Assembly: GCF_001425175.1 (NCBI RefSeq)
Contig: NZ_LMDV01000009.1
Location: 684,356 to 748,355 of the forward strand
Direction: 5' to 3'
Source of the DNA: Nocardioides sp. Root1257
Lineage (GTDB): Bacteria; Actinomycetota; Actinomycetes; Propionibacteriales; Nocardioidaceae
DNA: 64,000 nucleotides
Every line of letters starts with the position of its first letter. The stretch's first letter is position 1. The notes beneath the pieces were generated by a model, which saw only the letters and a program-made list of their open reading frames with translations, ran no database searches and was not told where the DNA came from. Below are positions 8,539 to 16,618 of this stretch, piece after piece. The position numbers were made by a program, and so were the translations under genes.

Positions 8539-9786
8539 CTACTTGCGCGAGGCCACCATGACGGGCCGGTAGTCGACCTTGATCACTCGCGAGCCTCGCA
8601 GCTTGGCCTTGGCACCCGCCTGGTTCTCGAGCCGCAGGCTGGAGGCCACCGTCGTGACCTTGATGCGACCCTTGGCGGCCCAGTAGATCCGGCGGACGTC
8701 GTGCTTGCCCTTGGTGGCCGTGCACGTCCACAGGCCGCGCTTGGCCTTGCAGCCCCGGAAGTTGGTGCCGTTGAGCCAGTTGCGGACCGTCGTGTAGGAC
8801 TTCGCGACCGGCGTCGCGGCACCGCTCTTGGTCGTCATGTTGACCGACAGCTCGGGGCTGACGGACCACGCCAGCCAGTAGGTCCGCTGCATCCCGGCCG
8901 CGGCGCTCAGGGCGAAGGTCCGGACCACGAAGGACTGCTGCTTGGCCATGGGGTAGCGCACGCCGGTGGCCGCGTGACCGCCACGGACGCCGTAGTTGAT
9001 CTCGTTGTTCCAGATCGGGGTGCGGACGCCGATCTTGGCGAGCGACTTCTTGATGGAGGTCATGATCGCGAACGAGTCCTCGGGCGTGCCCTTCTGCTCC
9101 GGGAAGGGGTCGATCGCGATGGCGTTGATGTACGAGTGGATCCGCTTGCCGCCGACCTTCTGCTTGAAGAAGGAGAGGGTCCAGGCGCGCTGCCCGGGCG
9201 TCCGCAGCGCCACGGCCGGGGAGACCACGATCGCTCCCTTGCCGGCGTACTGGTGGATCGCGGTCGCGGCGGTGGCGGTCAGCTGCGCCATCTGGGCGAC
9301 GGTGCCCTGCCAGTTCTGCGTGACGTTGGGCTCGGGCCAGATCTGGTAGTCGAGCTGGGTGCCGTAGCGCTGGGCGACCTGCGTGACGTAGTTCTTCCAC
9401 GCCGTCAGGTCAGGCACCGAGGTGCGGTAGTCCGCCGAGCTCGGGGTCGGGGAGTAGAACTGCGGGGTCTGCCCCAGCACGATCATCGGCCGGGCGCCGG
9501 CTGCGCGCGCGGCGGCGACCTGGTTGTCGAGGTGGGTCCAGTTGTAGACCCCGGCGCTCGTCTCGATCGCGGGCCAGTACGTCGAGGACGTCGTGAAGTT
9601 CGCAGCGCCCACGGTGACGCTCGGCTTCTTCGTCCAGTCGTTGTGGTGCATGCCCCAGAAGGTGGGCTTGATCGTCTGCGACTGCGCGGCGGGAGCCAGC
9701 GCGAAGCTCGACAGCACCAGGGCCGGCGTCAGCAGCACCGCCATCAGTGCAGTGCGTGCAGTCGCCCGAGAACGAGACAGAGACAT
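8539..9786 (-). CDS. Secreted glycoside hydrolase, clan GH-A-like (WPEPN type), copy 2
   Basis: The protein has 415 residues with a clear Sec signal peptide (basic SRSRATAR, a hydrophobic core to about residue 33, and an Ala-rich cleavage region near APAAQS). The mature part parallels the protein at 2982-4253: FWGMHHNDW, DYQIWPEPN (acid/base Glu about 152) and IWNNEINYG (nucleophile Glu about 262). It differs in having a basic, Lys/Arg-rich C-terminal tail of about 80 residues ending near KVDYRPVMVASRK. It is probably a polymer-processing enzyme of the same locus; its substrate cannot be read from sequence. Confidence 0.78.
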   Translation of the reverse strand: MSLSRSRATARTALMAVLLTPALVLSSFALAPAAQSQTIKPTFWGMHHNDWTKKPSVTVGAANFTTSSTYWPAIETSAGVYNWTHLDNQVAAARAAGARPMIVLGQTPQFYSPTPSSADYRTSVPDLTAWKNYVTQVAQRYGTQLDYQIWPEPNVTQNWQGTVAQMAQLTATAATAIHQYAGKGAIVVSPAVALRTPGQRAWTLSFFKQKVGGKRIHSYINAIAIDPFPEQKGTPEDSFAIMTSIKKSLAKIGVRTPIWNNEINYGVRGGHAATGVRYPMAKQQSFVVRTFALSAAAGMQRTYWLAWSVSPELSVNMTTKSGAATPVAKSYTTVRNWLNGTNFRGCKAKRGLWTCTATKGKHDVRRIYWAAKGRIKVTTVASSLRLENQAGAKAKLRGSRVIKVDYRPVMVASRK

Positions 9787-9904
9787 GTACTTCCCCCATA
9801 GATGACAGCGCCTGTGGCGTCCAGAACGGAGCCGAGGCTAACACTGGGGTGAGCTCGGAGCCGCTTTCGGCAGGCCGCCGCCGGGTCGGGCGCCGTCACC
9901 TCGC

Positions 9905-9934
9905 CTGCCGACCGGTGCTGCCGACCGGTAGCAT
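9905..9934 (+). promoter_or_regulatory. Tandem 12-bp direct repeats abutting a TAGCAT -10-like box upstream of capF
   Basis: CTGCCGACCGGT occurs twice, at 9905-9916 and 9918-9929, a 13-bp period. The second copy runs into TAGCAT (9929-9934), a TANNNT box. Transcription starting about 7 nt downstream would leave a leader of roughly 65 nt before the capF GTG, which carries a strong GGAAGGA ribosome site. Direct repeats over the -35/-10 space are what a regulator or a specialised sigma factor would need. That function is inferred from position only. Confidence 0.45.
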
Positions 9935-10007
9935 CCCTGCGTCGGTGGAGGGTGATGCTGCAGGGGAACCTCGTGTCTCGAGCGCCCGACGCCTGGAAGG
10001 AACACGC

Positions 10008-11117
10008 GTGAGGATCGCGATCACTGGTGCCTCCGGATTCCTCGGGTGGCACACGGCCAGCCGGCTGCACGCCCTGAGCGGCGTGGATGCCGTCCGCATC
10101 GGACGGCAGGAGTACGCCGACCCGCAACGGCTCGCCGCGGCCCTCGCCGAGGTGGACGTCGTGCTGCACCTGGCCGGTGTGAACCGCGCCGGCAGCGACG
10201 ACGAGGTCGAGCGCGGCAACGTCGCGCTCGCCGACGGCCTGGCGGATGCCCTGGCGCACGTCGGACGGCCGGTGGACGTCGTCTACGCGAACTCCGTGCA
10301 GGCCGACCTGGACAACGCGTACGGGCGGGGCAAGGCCGCCGCGGCGACCGTGCTCGATCGCACCGTGCGGGCGGCCGGTGGGCACTTCGCCGACCTCCTG
10401 CTCCCGAACCTGTTCGGCGAGCACGGCAGACCGGCGTACAACTCGTTCGTGGCGACGTTCGCCCACGAGGTGGCCGCCGGGCGTCGACCGAGCGTCACCG
10501 GCGACCGGGAGATCCCGCTGCTGCACGCCCAGGACGCCGCCCGGGAGATCCACGACTCGATCGGACGGACCGAGCGCCGGACGGTCGAGGGCGAGCCGCG
10601 GAGCATCGGCGAGGTGCTGACCCTGCTGGAGCAGGCGCACGACCTGTACGCGACCCGCGGGGAGATCCCGCCGCTGCCCGGCCGCTTCGAGGTGAACCTC
10701 TTCAACACCTACCGTGCGGCGGCCTTCCCCGACATGTGGCCGCTCTCGCCGCAGGTGCACGCGGACGACCGCGGCTCGCTCTTCGAGACGGTGCGTGCGC
10801 ACGGCGGCACCGGGCAGGCGTTCGTCTCGACCACCCGGCCCGGGCAGATGCGAGGAGACCACTACCACCTGCACAAGGTGGAGCGGTTCTTCGTGGTGCG
10901 CGGCGAGGCGGAGATCAACCTGCGGCGCCTGCTGCACGACGACGTCGTGACGTTCCGGCTGAGCGGCGAGCAGCCGTCGTTCGTCGACATGCCCACGATG
11001 TGGGTGCACAACATCCGCAACGTGGGCAGCAGCGAGCTCGTCACGATGTTCTGGGCCGACCAGCTGCTCGACCTCGACAACCCCGACCAGTACCCGGAGA
11101 AGGTGGTCCTGCCGTGA
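10008..11117 (+). CDS. capF: CapF/FnlB bifunctional reductase-epimerase (second step to UDP-L-FucNAc)
   Basis: The protein has 369 residues, the usual CapF length. An N-terminal SDR domain (VRIAITGASGFLGWHTA) is followed by a C-terminal cupin domain from about residue 245, with the metal-ligand region GQMRGDHYHLHKVERFFVV. In CapF the cupin epimerises C3 and the SDR domain reduces C4, giving UDP-L-talosamine-type product for CapG. The GTG at 10008 has a GGAAGGA site 7-8 nt upstream and starts right at the Rossmann motif. Its stop overlaps the capG start by 4 bp (GTGA). Confidence 0.92.
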   Translation: MRIAITGASGFLGWHTASRLHALSGVDAVRIGRQEYADPQRLAAALAEVDVVLHLAGVNRAGSDDEVERGNVALADGLADALAHVGRPVDVVYANSVQADLDNAYGRGKAAAATVLDRTVRAAGGHFADLLLPNLFGEHGRPAYNSFVATFAHEVAAGRRPSVTGDREIPLLHAQDAAREIHDSIGRTERRTVEGEPRSIGEVLTLLEQAHDLYATRGEIPPLPGRFEVNLFNTYRAAAFPDMWPLSPQVHADDRGSLFETVRAHGGTGQAFVSTTRPGQMRGDHYHLHKVERFFVVRGEAEINLRRLLHDDVVTFRLSGEQPSFVDMPTMWVHNIRNVGSSELVTMFWADQLLDLDNPDQYPEKVVLP

Positions 11118-12250
11118 AGGTGATGACGATCGTCGGCACCCGCCCCGAGATCATCCGGCTGGCCCGGGTCATCGCGAGGCTGGACGCGACCGCAGGGATC
11201 GACCACGTCCTCGTCCACACCGGGCAGAACTACGACCGGCAGCTGAACGAGGTCTTCTTCGACGACCTCGGGCTGCGGGCTCCCGACCACTACCTCGGGG
11301 TGGACACGTCCAGCCTGGGCTCCGTCCTCGGCGGCGTGCTGATCGGCACGGAGCGGGTGCTCCTGGAGGAGCGGCCGGACGCCGTCCTGGTGCTGGGTGA
11401 CACGAACTCGTGCCTCGCGACCGTGATGGCCAAGCGGATGCGGATCCCGACGTACCACATGGAGGCCGGCAACCGGTGCTTCGACGAGAACGTCCCGGAG
11501 GAGACCAACCGCCGGCTCGTCGACCACGTCGCCGACTTCAACCTCGCCTACACCGAGCACGCGCGCCGCAACCTGCTGGCCGAGGGCCTGCATCCTCGGC
11601 GCGTGATCGTGACGGGCTCGCCGATGCGCGAGGTCCTCGAGGGCGTCAGGGACCGGATCGAGGCCTCGGACGTCCTCGAGCGGCTCGGTCTCGAGGCCGG
11701 GGGCTACTTCCTGGTGAGCGCCCACCGCGAGGAGAACGTCGACAGCCCGGAGCGGCTGACCGCCCTGCTGGCGTGCCTCGACCGCGTGCACCGGGTCCAC
11801 GACCTGCCGATCGTCGTCTCGACCCACCCCCGGACGCGCAAGCGGCTGGAGGCGCTGGGGCAGGAGGTCGAGGGTGACGTGCGGTGGTTGGAGCCGTTCG
11901 GCTTCCACGACTACAACCATCTCCAGCTGCGTGCCGCGTGCGTGCTGTCGGACTCCGGGACCATCGCGGAGGAGGCGTCCATCCTCGGGTTCCCGGCCGT
12001 CACCCTGCGCGACTCGATCGAGCGGCCCGAGGCACTCGACACCGGGTCGATCATGATGACCGGCCTGGACCCCGACGACGTGGAGCGGGCGGTCCGCGTC
12101 GCCCTCGACGACGGCCCCGTCACCAGCTCGATGCCCGCCGGCTACGAGATCGACGACACCAGCAACCGGGTCGTCCGGTTCATCCTGTCGACCGCTGGGC
12201 GCCACCACGCGTGGGCCGGGATCCGCCGCGACCCCGCAGCCCGTCCCTGA
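11114..12250 (+). CDS. capG: CapG/FnlC UDP-HexNAc 2-epimerase (last step to UDP-L-FucNAc)
   Basis: The protein has 378 residues of the non-hydrolysing UDP-GlcNAc 2-epimerase fold. Landmarks are MTIVGTRPEIIRLARV, HTGQNYDRQLNEVFF, GDTNSCLATVMAKR, MEAGNRCFDENVPEE and SDSGTIAEEA. The NEVFF and MEAGNRCFD variants match CapG/FnlC/WbjD rather than WecB, and translational coupling to capF supports this. The reaction converts the CapF product to UDP-N-acetyl-L-fucosamine. The last 71 bp overlap the 3' end of the converging glycosyltransferase gene at 12180, so the final codons of the two genes are antisense to each other. Confidence 0.92.
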   Translation: MKVMTIVGTRPEIIRLARVIARLDATAGIDHVLVHTGQNYDRQLNEVFFDDLGLRAPDHYLGVDTSSLGSVLGGVLIGTERVLLEERPDAVLVLGDTNSCLATVMAKRMRIPTYHMEAGNRCFDENVPEETNRRLVDHVADFNLAYTEHARRNLLAEGLHPRRVIVTGSPMREVLEGVRDRIEASDVLERLGLEAGGYFLVSAHREENVDSPERLTALLACLDRVHRVHDLPIVVSTHPRTRKRLEALGQEVEGDVRWLEPFGFHDYNHLQLRAACVLSDSGTIAEEASILGFPAVTLRDSIERPEALDTGSIMMTGLDPDDVERAVRVALDDGPVTSSMPAGYEIDDTSNRVVRFILSTAGRHHAWAGIRRDPAARP

Positions 12251-13061
12251 CGCCGGCGGCGATCGCTCGCAGCTTCGCGATCCGCTCCCGCTCGAGCAGC
12301 ACGATCTTGAGCGGACCCCAGGCGAGTGCCGCCGCCTGGCGCACCGACCACCGGAGGGCGCCGCGCAGCGTGCCGGCGCGGGCGAGGAGCAGGAAGTTGC
12401 GGTACTTGTAGTACTGCCGGTCGGCCGAGTGGTGGCTGGCGCGCACCCCGACTCCCGCGACGCTGTGGGTGCGGGTGGCGCCGAGGGAGTGGAGCAGGAC
12501 CGCCGCCGGCTCGACGGCCACCCGCCAGCCGGCGGCCCGCAGGCGCAGGCACAGGTCCCAGTCGACGTAGTCGATGAAGAGGTCCGCCCGGAAGCCGCCG
12601 ACCGCTCGCAGCGCGCCGGTCCGGCACAGCGACCCCGAGGTGATGACGCCCATGACGTCGTACGCCGACGGTGCCTGCGGGTCGCCCTGCAGCACGTCGG
12701 CCGTCAGCTCGTCCCGCACGACCGGGCCGATCACCGCGACCTCCGGGTCGGCGACGGCCGTGCTGCCGGCCAGCCGAGGCACGAAGTCGTCGGGCAGCCG
12801 GCTGTCCTGGTCCAGGGTGAGCAGCCACTCCTCGTCCGTCGCTGCGTCGAGCAGGGCCGCCAGCGCTCCTGAGACCCCCGTGTTGCTCCCGAGCCGCACG
12901 ACCTCGGCGCCTGCCTCCTCGCAGGCCACCAGCACCTCCGCCCCGGTGTCCGAGCCGTTGTCGATCACCCGGACCCGGCAGCCCTGGGCGAGCACGGAGG
13001 CGCACAGCGAGACCAGGGACTCCGGCGGGTTGTAGGAGACGACGCCGACGCTGGGGAGCAC
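12180..13061 (-). CDS. Glycosyltransferase family 2 (rhamnosyltransferase-like)
   Basis: The protein has 293 residues and a GT-A fold. The N-terminal VGVVSYNPPESLVSL, TLDQDSRLPDDF (DXD-type metal/nucleotide site) and GFRADLFIDYVDWDLCLRL match GT2 enzymes of the rhamnosyltransferase group. The tail from about residue 270 is Arg/Gly-rich and encoded antisense to the end of capG. The gene is transcribed alone toward capG and back to back with the next GT2 gene. It is one of at least four glycosyltransferases of the repeat unit; the sugar is unknown. Confidence 0.82.
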   Translation of the reverse strand: MLPSVGVVSYNPPESLVSLCASVLAQGCRVRVIDNGSDTGAEVLVACEEAGAEVVRLGSNTGVSGALAALLDAATDEEWLLTLDQDSRLPDDFVPRLAGSTAVADPEVAVIGPVVRDELTADVLQGDPQAPSAYDVMGVITSGSLCRTGALRAVGGFRADLFIDYVDWDLCLRLRAAGWRVAVEPAAVLLHSLGATRTHSVAGVGVRASHHSADRQYYKYRNFLLLARAGTLRGALRWSVRQAAALAWGPLKIVLLERERIAKLRAIAAGVRDGLRGRGGSRPTRGGAQRSTG

Positions 13062-13125
13062 GTGGCCGAGGGTAGTGCTTGCGGCGGGGCGACCCCTGGC
13101 CGGAGGGCGGCGGCGCCGCCACCAT

Positions 13126-13131
13126 TAGGAT
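13126..13131 (+). promoter_or_regulatory. -10 box TAGGAT, leaderless start
   Basis: TAGGAT lies exactly 7 nt before the ATG at 13139, where a transcript would begin on the A of the start codon. There is no Shine-Dalgarno in the space. See the finding on leaderless genes for the set of matching sites. Confidence 0.5.
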
Positions 13132-13138
13132 GCTGCGA

Positions 13139-13906
13139 ATGGGCACGGGGGGCAGTGGATCGAGCGAACCGCTCCGGATCTCGGTCTGCCTCGCGACGTA
13201 CAATGGCGCCGCACACATCCGCGAGCAGGTCGACTCGATCCTCGCTGACCTCGGTCCCCATGACGAGGTGGTGGTGGTCGACGACGCATCTCGAGACGAG
13301 ACCGTCGCCCTGCTCGAGGGCCTGGCGGATCCACGGTTGCGCGTCGTCCGCTCCGGGCACAACCAGGGTCACGTCAAGACGTTCGAACGCGCGATCGGCG
13401 AAGCATCGGGGGAGATCATCATGCTCAGCGACCAGGACGACGTGTGGCCTCGGGGCCGCACCGAGACTCTGGCGACCGCGCTGGCCGACGCCGACCTGGC
13501 GGCCGGCAACTACGCGATCCTGGGTGACGAGCAGTCGGGTCCGGTGCCACCGCTCACGCCGGCGATGGACGGCCACGGGCTCGGCAACGTCGTCGGACTG
13601 ATGCTCGGTCGACGTCAGTACTACGGCTCGTGCATGGCCTTCCGCAGTGACCTCCGCTCGGTGCTGCTGCCGTTCCCGCGCGCCGTCGAGGCGCACGACC
13701 ACTGGCTGGCGCTGGTCGGGAACGTCGCCGGCACGACGCGACACCCCGCTGGTCCGGTGACCCTGCGCCGGGTGCACGGAGCCAACCTGAGCCCGATCCG
13801 GCGCCGTCGCATCGGCAGGGTGGCGCAGACCCGGGTCCGACTCGTCGCCCTCACCGGCATCGCCGCAGCTCGGGCCCTGCGAGCACGCCGGGGGCACCGT
13901 GCCTGA
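13139..13906 (+). CDS. Glycosyltransferase family 2
   Basis: The protein has 255 residues, one GT-A domain: ISVCLATYNGAAHIREQVDSI at the N-terminus, VVVDDASRDET, and SDQDDVWPRGR as the DXD-like site. This is the type often annotated as alpha-L-Rha alpha-1,3-transferase. The ATG at 13139 was chosen over starts at 13079 and 13130 because a TAGGAT box stands 7 nt upstream and only a short linker precedes the fold. The next gene (polymerase) starts 8 bp before this stop, so the two are coupled. The donor sugar is not deducible. Confidence 0.82.
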   Translation: MGTGGSGSSEPLRISVCLATYNGAAHIREQVDSILADLGPHDEVVVVDDASRDETVALLEGLADPRLRVVRSGHNQGHVKTFERAIGEASGEIIMLSDQDDVWPRGRTETLATALADADLAAGNYAILGDEQSGPVPPLTPAMDGHGLGNVVGLMLGRRQYYGSCMAFRSDLRSVLLPFPRAVEAHDHWLALVGNVAGTTRHPAGPVTLRRVHGANLSPIRRRRIGRVAQTRVRLVALTGIAAARALRARRGHRA

Positions 13907-15272
13907 GCGCCTGCGCACCCTCGACTTCTGGACCAGCCTGCTGCTGGTCGTCGCCGTCTTCGTGGCGATCTTCGACCCGGTCGGCGTCGTCCTGCCGTAC
14001 GTGAAGTACAGCGCCGTCCTCCTGTTCGCGCTGCTCAGCCTGGTCGCGGGCTGGCGCACCGGCTTCGTCGCGCTGCGCCAGTTCGACGCGGTCAAGCTCG
14101 GGCTGTACGTGGCGGTCTTCGCGGTGGTGCTGCCGGTCTACGCGACCGGCGTGCACTTCGTCCGCGGTGACTACGTCGGCGGTCCGTGGACGATGTACGC
14201 CGGGACGTTCATCTTCCTCGTGCTCCTCGTCGGCGGCGCGGCCGTCAGCGGCTCGCCCCGTCGGGTGGAGATGGCGGTCGTCATCACCCTCACGGCCCTG
14301 TCGCTCTTCGTCTGGATCATGCCGATCGGCGACCTGTTCTACGCCAGGGACGACGTCAACAACTTCGGGTTCGTGCACCAGATCTGGTCCTACCAGTTCC
14401 GCGAGTACGGCTCCGTCCAGCTTCCCTACCTCTACTACTACACCTCGCCGATGCTGGTGCTGGTCGCCTCCTACTGGGGCTACCGGGCGCTCAGGACCAA
14501 GAAGCGCTCGATCGAGTTCGTGCTGGCCTGCGTGAGCCTGGCCGCCCTGTTCTTCTCCGGCACCCGCGCGGACATGATCGTCGCGATCCTGCTGGCCGCC
14601 TTCTTCCTCTGGCAGATCAGCCGACCCGTCTTCGCCGTCGTGATCCCCGCGATGATGGTCCTGGCCTTCATGGGCCGGCAGACGCTGGGACAGATCGTCG
14701 CCGTCCACCCGGGCGAGGGCGAGGGGAGCGGCAGCGGCAGCGGCCTCAGCACCGGCGTCCCCGATGCGTCGACGCTCACCGCTCAGTCGAACGCCCGGAA
14801 GATCGACTACCTCCACGCGTACGCCGACATGTTCAGCCACCCGTTCAGCCTGATCTTCGGCTACGGCACGGGATCCTGCGTGCCCAGCCCGGCGCTCGGC
14901 GCGTGCCAGGCGGTGACGGAGCTGACGTACCTGGACACGATCCGCCTCTTCGGCCTCCTCGGCGCCCTGATCTACGCGGCACTGTTCCTCTACCCGCTGT
15001 GGCGGCACCTGCGGCGCAGCCACTACCTGTTCACCGGCTGGCTGGCCTACCTCGTCATCGCCGCCGTGAACCCCTACATCTTCTCCACGAACGGCATGAC
15101 CGTCCTCGCGGCGGTGCTGCTCGCCGCCATGCGGATCCCGGCCCGGAAGGAACCCCCGTGGACGTTGCGGGAGGCGCGCGCGGAGCTGTGGTCCGGTGCT
15201 GCGCCGGCCGTTGAGGACGACGCCCGGGCGCCCGAGGTACGACGGGACGAGCGCCCGGCACGACGCAGCTGA
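13899..15272 (+). CDS. Wzy-like O-antigen/capsule polymerase (polytopic membrane protein)
   Basis: The protein has 457 residues and about ten membrane helices with a large outside loop around residues 265-330. No single motif is diagnostic, but the topology fits O-antigen ligase/polymerase proteins: a long hydrophilic loop, an FSGTRADM segment before a helix, and a terminal set of helices ending near residue 410 with a charged tail. A Gly/Ser stretch (residues about 274-284) sits in the loop. It lies among glycosyltransferases in a locus that also has a flippase, so it probably polymerises the lipid-linked repeat unit. Confidence in the fold is high, in the activity moderate. Confidence 0.72.
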   Translation: MPERLRTLDFWTSLLLVVAVFVAIFDPVGVVLPYVKYSAVLLFALLSLVAGWRTGFVALRQFDAVKLGLYVAVFAVVLPVYATGVHFVRGDYVGGPWTMYAGTFIFLVLLVGGAAVSGSPRRVEMAVVITLTALSLFVWIMPIGDLFYARDDVNNFGFVHQIWSYQFREYGSVQLPYLYYYTSPMLVLVASYWGYRALRTKKRSIEFVLACVSLAALFFSGTRADMIVAILLAAFFLWQISRPVFAVVIPAMMVLAFMGRQTLGQIVAVHPGEGEGSGSGSGLSTGVPDASTLTAQSNARKIDYLHAYADMFSHPFSLIFGYGTGSCVPSPALGACQAVTELTYLDTIRLFGLLGALIYAALFLYPLWRHLRRSHYLFTGWLAYLVIAAVNPYIFSTNGMTVLAAVLLAAMRIPARKEPPWTLREARAELWSGAAPAVEDDARAPEVRRDERPARRS

Positions 15273-15322
15273 GCAGCGTCCCGACCCCGGGGGGTCACGA
15301 GGGGGTCTGCGAGGATGCTGGC

Positions 15323-16618
15323 ATGCGTGTCCTGATCGTCGCGACCTACTTCCCGCCCGTGAACTCCACGGGTGCGCGGAGGGTGACGGCCTTCGCTCGC
15401 AACCTCGCGGCGCGGGGTCACGACGTCGTGGTCGTCACGCCGACGAAGAGGCCGGCCCACGGGGCGCTGACGGAGCCTCTCCCGCAAGGCGTGCGGATCC
15501 TCGAGCTGCCGCGACCGACCGAGATCTCGCCGACACGCACCGAGACTCCTGCGGTCCCGTCTCGTCGGGGCGTCCTCGGGAGCCTGCGCGGCCGAGCAGC
15601 GCAGCTCGCGCTGAGGCTGTGCGGCCAGCTGCTCGACCGTGACCTGATCTTCGTCAGGGACCTGCTCCGCGACCCGCGGGCGCAAGAAGAGACGCAGCGG
15701 GCGGACGTGATGATGTCCACCTCGCCGCCGTGGATCACCCATCTCGGTGCACGGCTCCTGGCCAGGCGGTGGGGCACGCCGTGGGTCGCCGACTACCGCG
15801 ACCAGTTCAGCAACGGCAACCTCGCCCAGGGCACCTGGCTCTCCCGCAGGCTGGAGGTCGTGCTCGACCGGTGGCTCGTGCGCCACAGCCAGGCCACGGT
15901 CACGGTCTCGCGTGCCATGCAGGACTACTACGCGCGGTGGAGCCCGGACACCCACCTGATCTACAACGGCTTCGAGCCGGCCCGGGTGCAGCAGGCCGTG
16001 GAGTGGGTCGCCACCCAGCCGCCGCGCTCCGGCGAGCTCGTCGTCCGCTACGTCGGGACCTACGTGGACTTCCTGCCGCCGCACGAGTTCCTGCGGGCGC
16101 TGCAGCTGCTGAAGGCCGACACCCCGGTCCGCTTCGAGATCATCGGCGCCCACTCCGAGGCGCTCGTGGAGCACGTGCGCGCGGCCACGCCGGACCTGCT
16201 CGACGTCGTGGTCAGCCGGCCGAAGGTGGACGCCGACGAGGCGCTCCGCCTGATGGCCGAGGCGGACTGCCTGGTCGTGCTCGAGACCTGGCAGCGGTCC
16301 AAGGACAGTCAGCGCGGGGTCGCGACCACCAAGCTGTTCGAGTACCTCGCCGTACGCCGGCCGACGGTCATCGCGGCCTCTCCGGACATCGAGGCGGCGC
16401 GGATCGCGCGCGACGCCGGCCTCCTGGTCTGCGTGTCGACCGATCCGGAGGAGCTCTGCCGCGGCCTGCGTGCGGTGGCGGCCGGCAGCCTCGCGCTGAC
16501 GCCCGATACCGATGTCATCAACGGGTTCTCGCGGGAGGGACAGTCGGTGCAGCTGGAGACGATCCTCGAGGCCGTCGTCGGCAGCCGCCGCACCGTGGTG
16601 GAGCTGGAGCGCCGATGA
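15323..16618 (+). CDS. Glycosyltransferase family 4 (GT-B)
   Basis: The protein has 431 residues. It starts MRVLIVATYFPPVNSTGARR, has an acceptor-domain DYRDQFSNGN stretch, and a C-terminal donor domain with LIYNGFEP, VRYVGTY and a KLFEYLAVRRP block near the end (the GT4 E(x7)E region). The ATG at 15323 is preceded by GAGGAT at 6 nt, a weak version of the leaderless arrangement seen elsewhere. The stop overlaps the following 2-epimerase start by 4 bp (ATGA). It is probably another transferase of the repeat unit; linkage unknown. Confidence 0.82.
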   Translation: MRVLIVATYFPPVNSTGARRVTAFARNLAARGHDVVVVTPTKRPAHGALTEPLPQGVRILELPRPTEISPTRTETPAVPSRRGVLGSLRGRAAQLALRLCGQLLDRDLIFVRDLLRDPRAQEETQRADVMMSTSPPWITHLGARLLARRWGTPWVADYRDQFSNGNLAQGTWLSRRLEVVLDRWLVRHSQATVTVSRAMQDYYARWSPDTHLIYNGFEPARVQQAVEWVATQPPRSGELVVRYVGTYVDFLPPHEFLRALQLLKADTPVRFEIIGAHSEALVEHVRAATPDLLDVVVSRPKVDADEALRLMAEADCLVVLETWQRSKDSQRGVATTKLFEYLAVRRPTVIAASPDIEAARIARDAGLLVCVSTDPEELCRGLRAVAAGSLALTPDTDVINGFSREGQSVQLETILEAVVGSRRTVVELERR

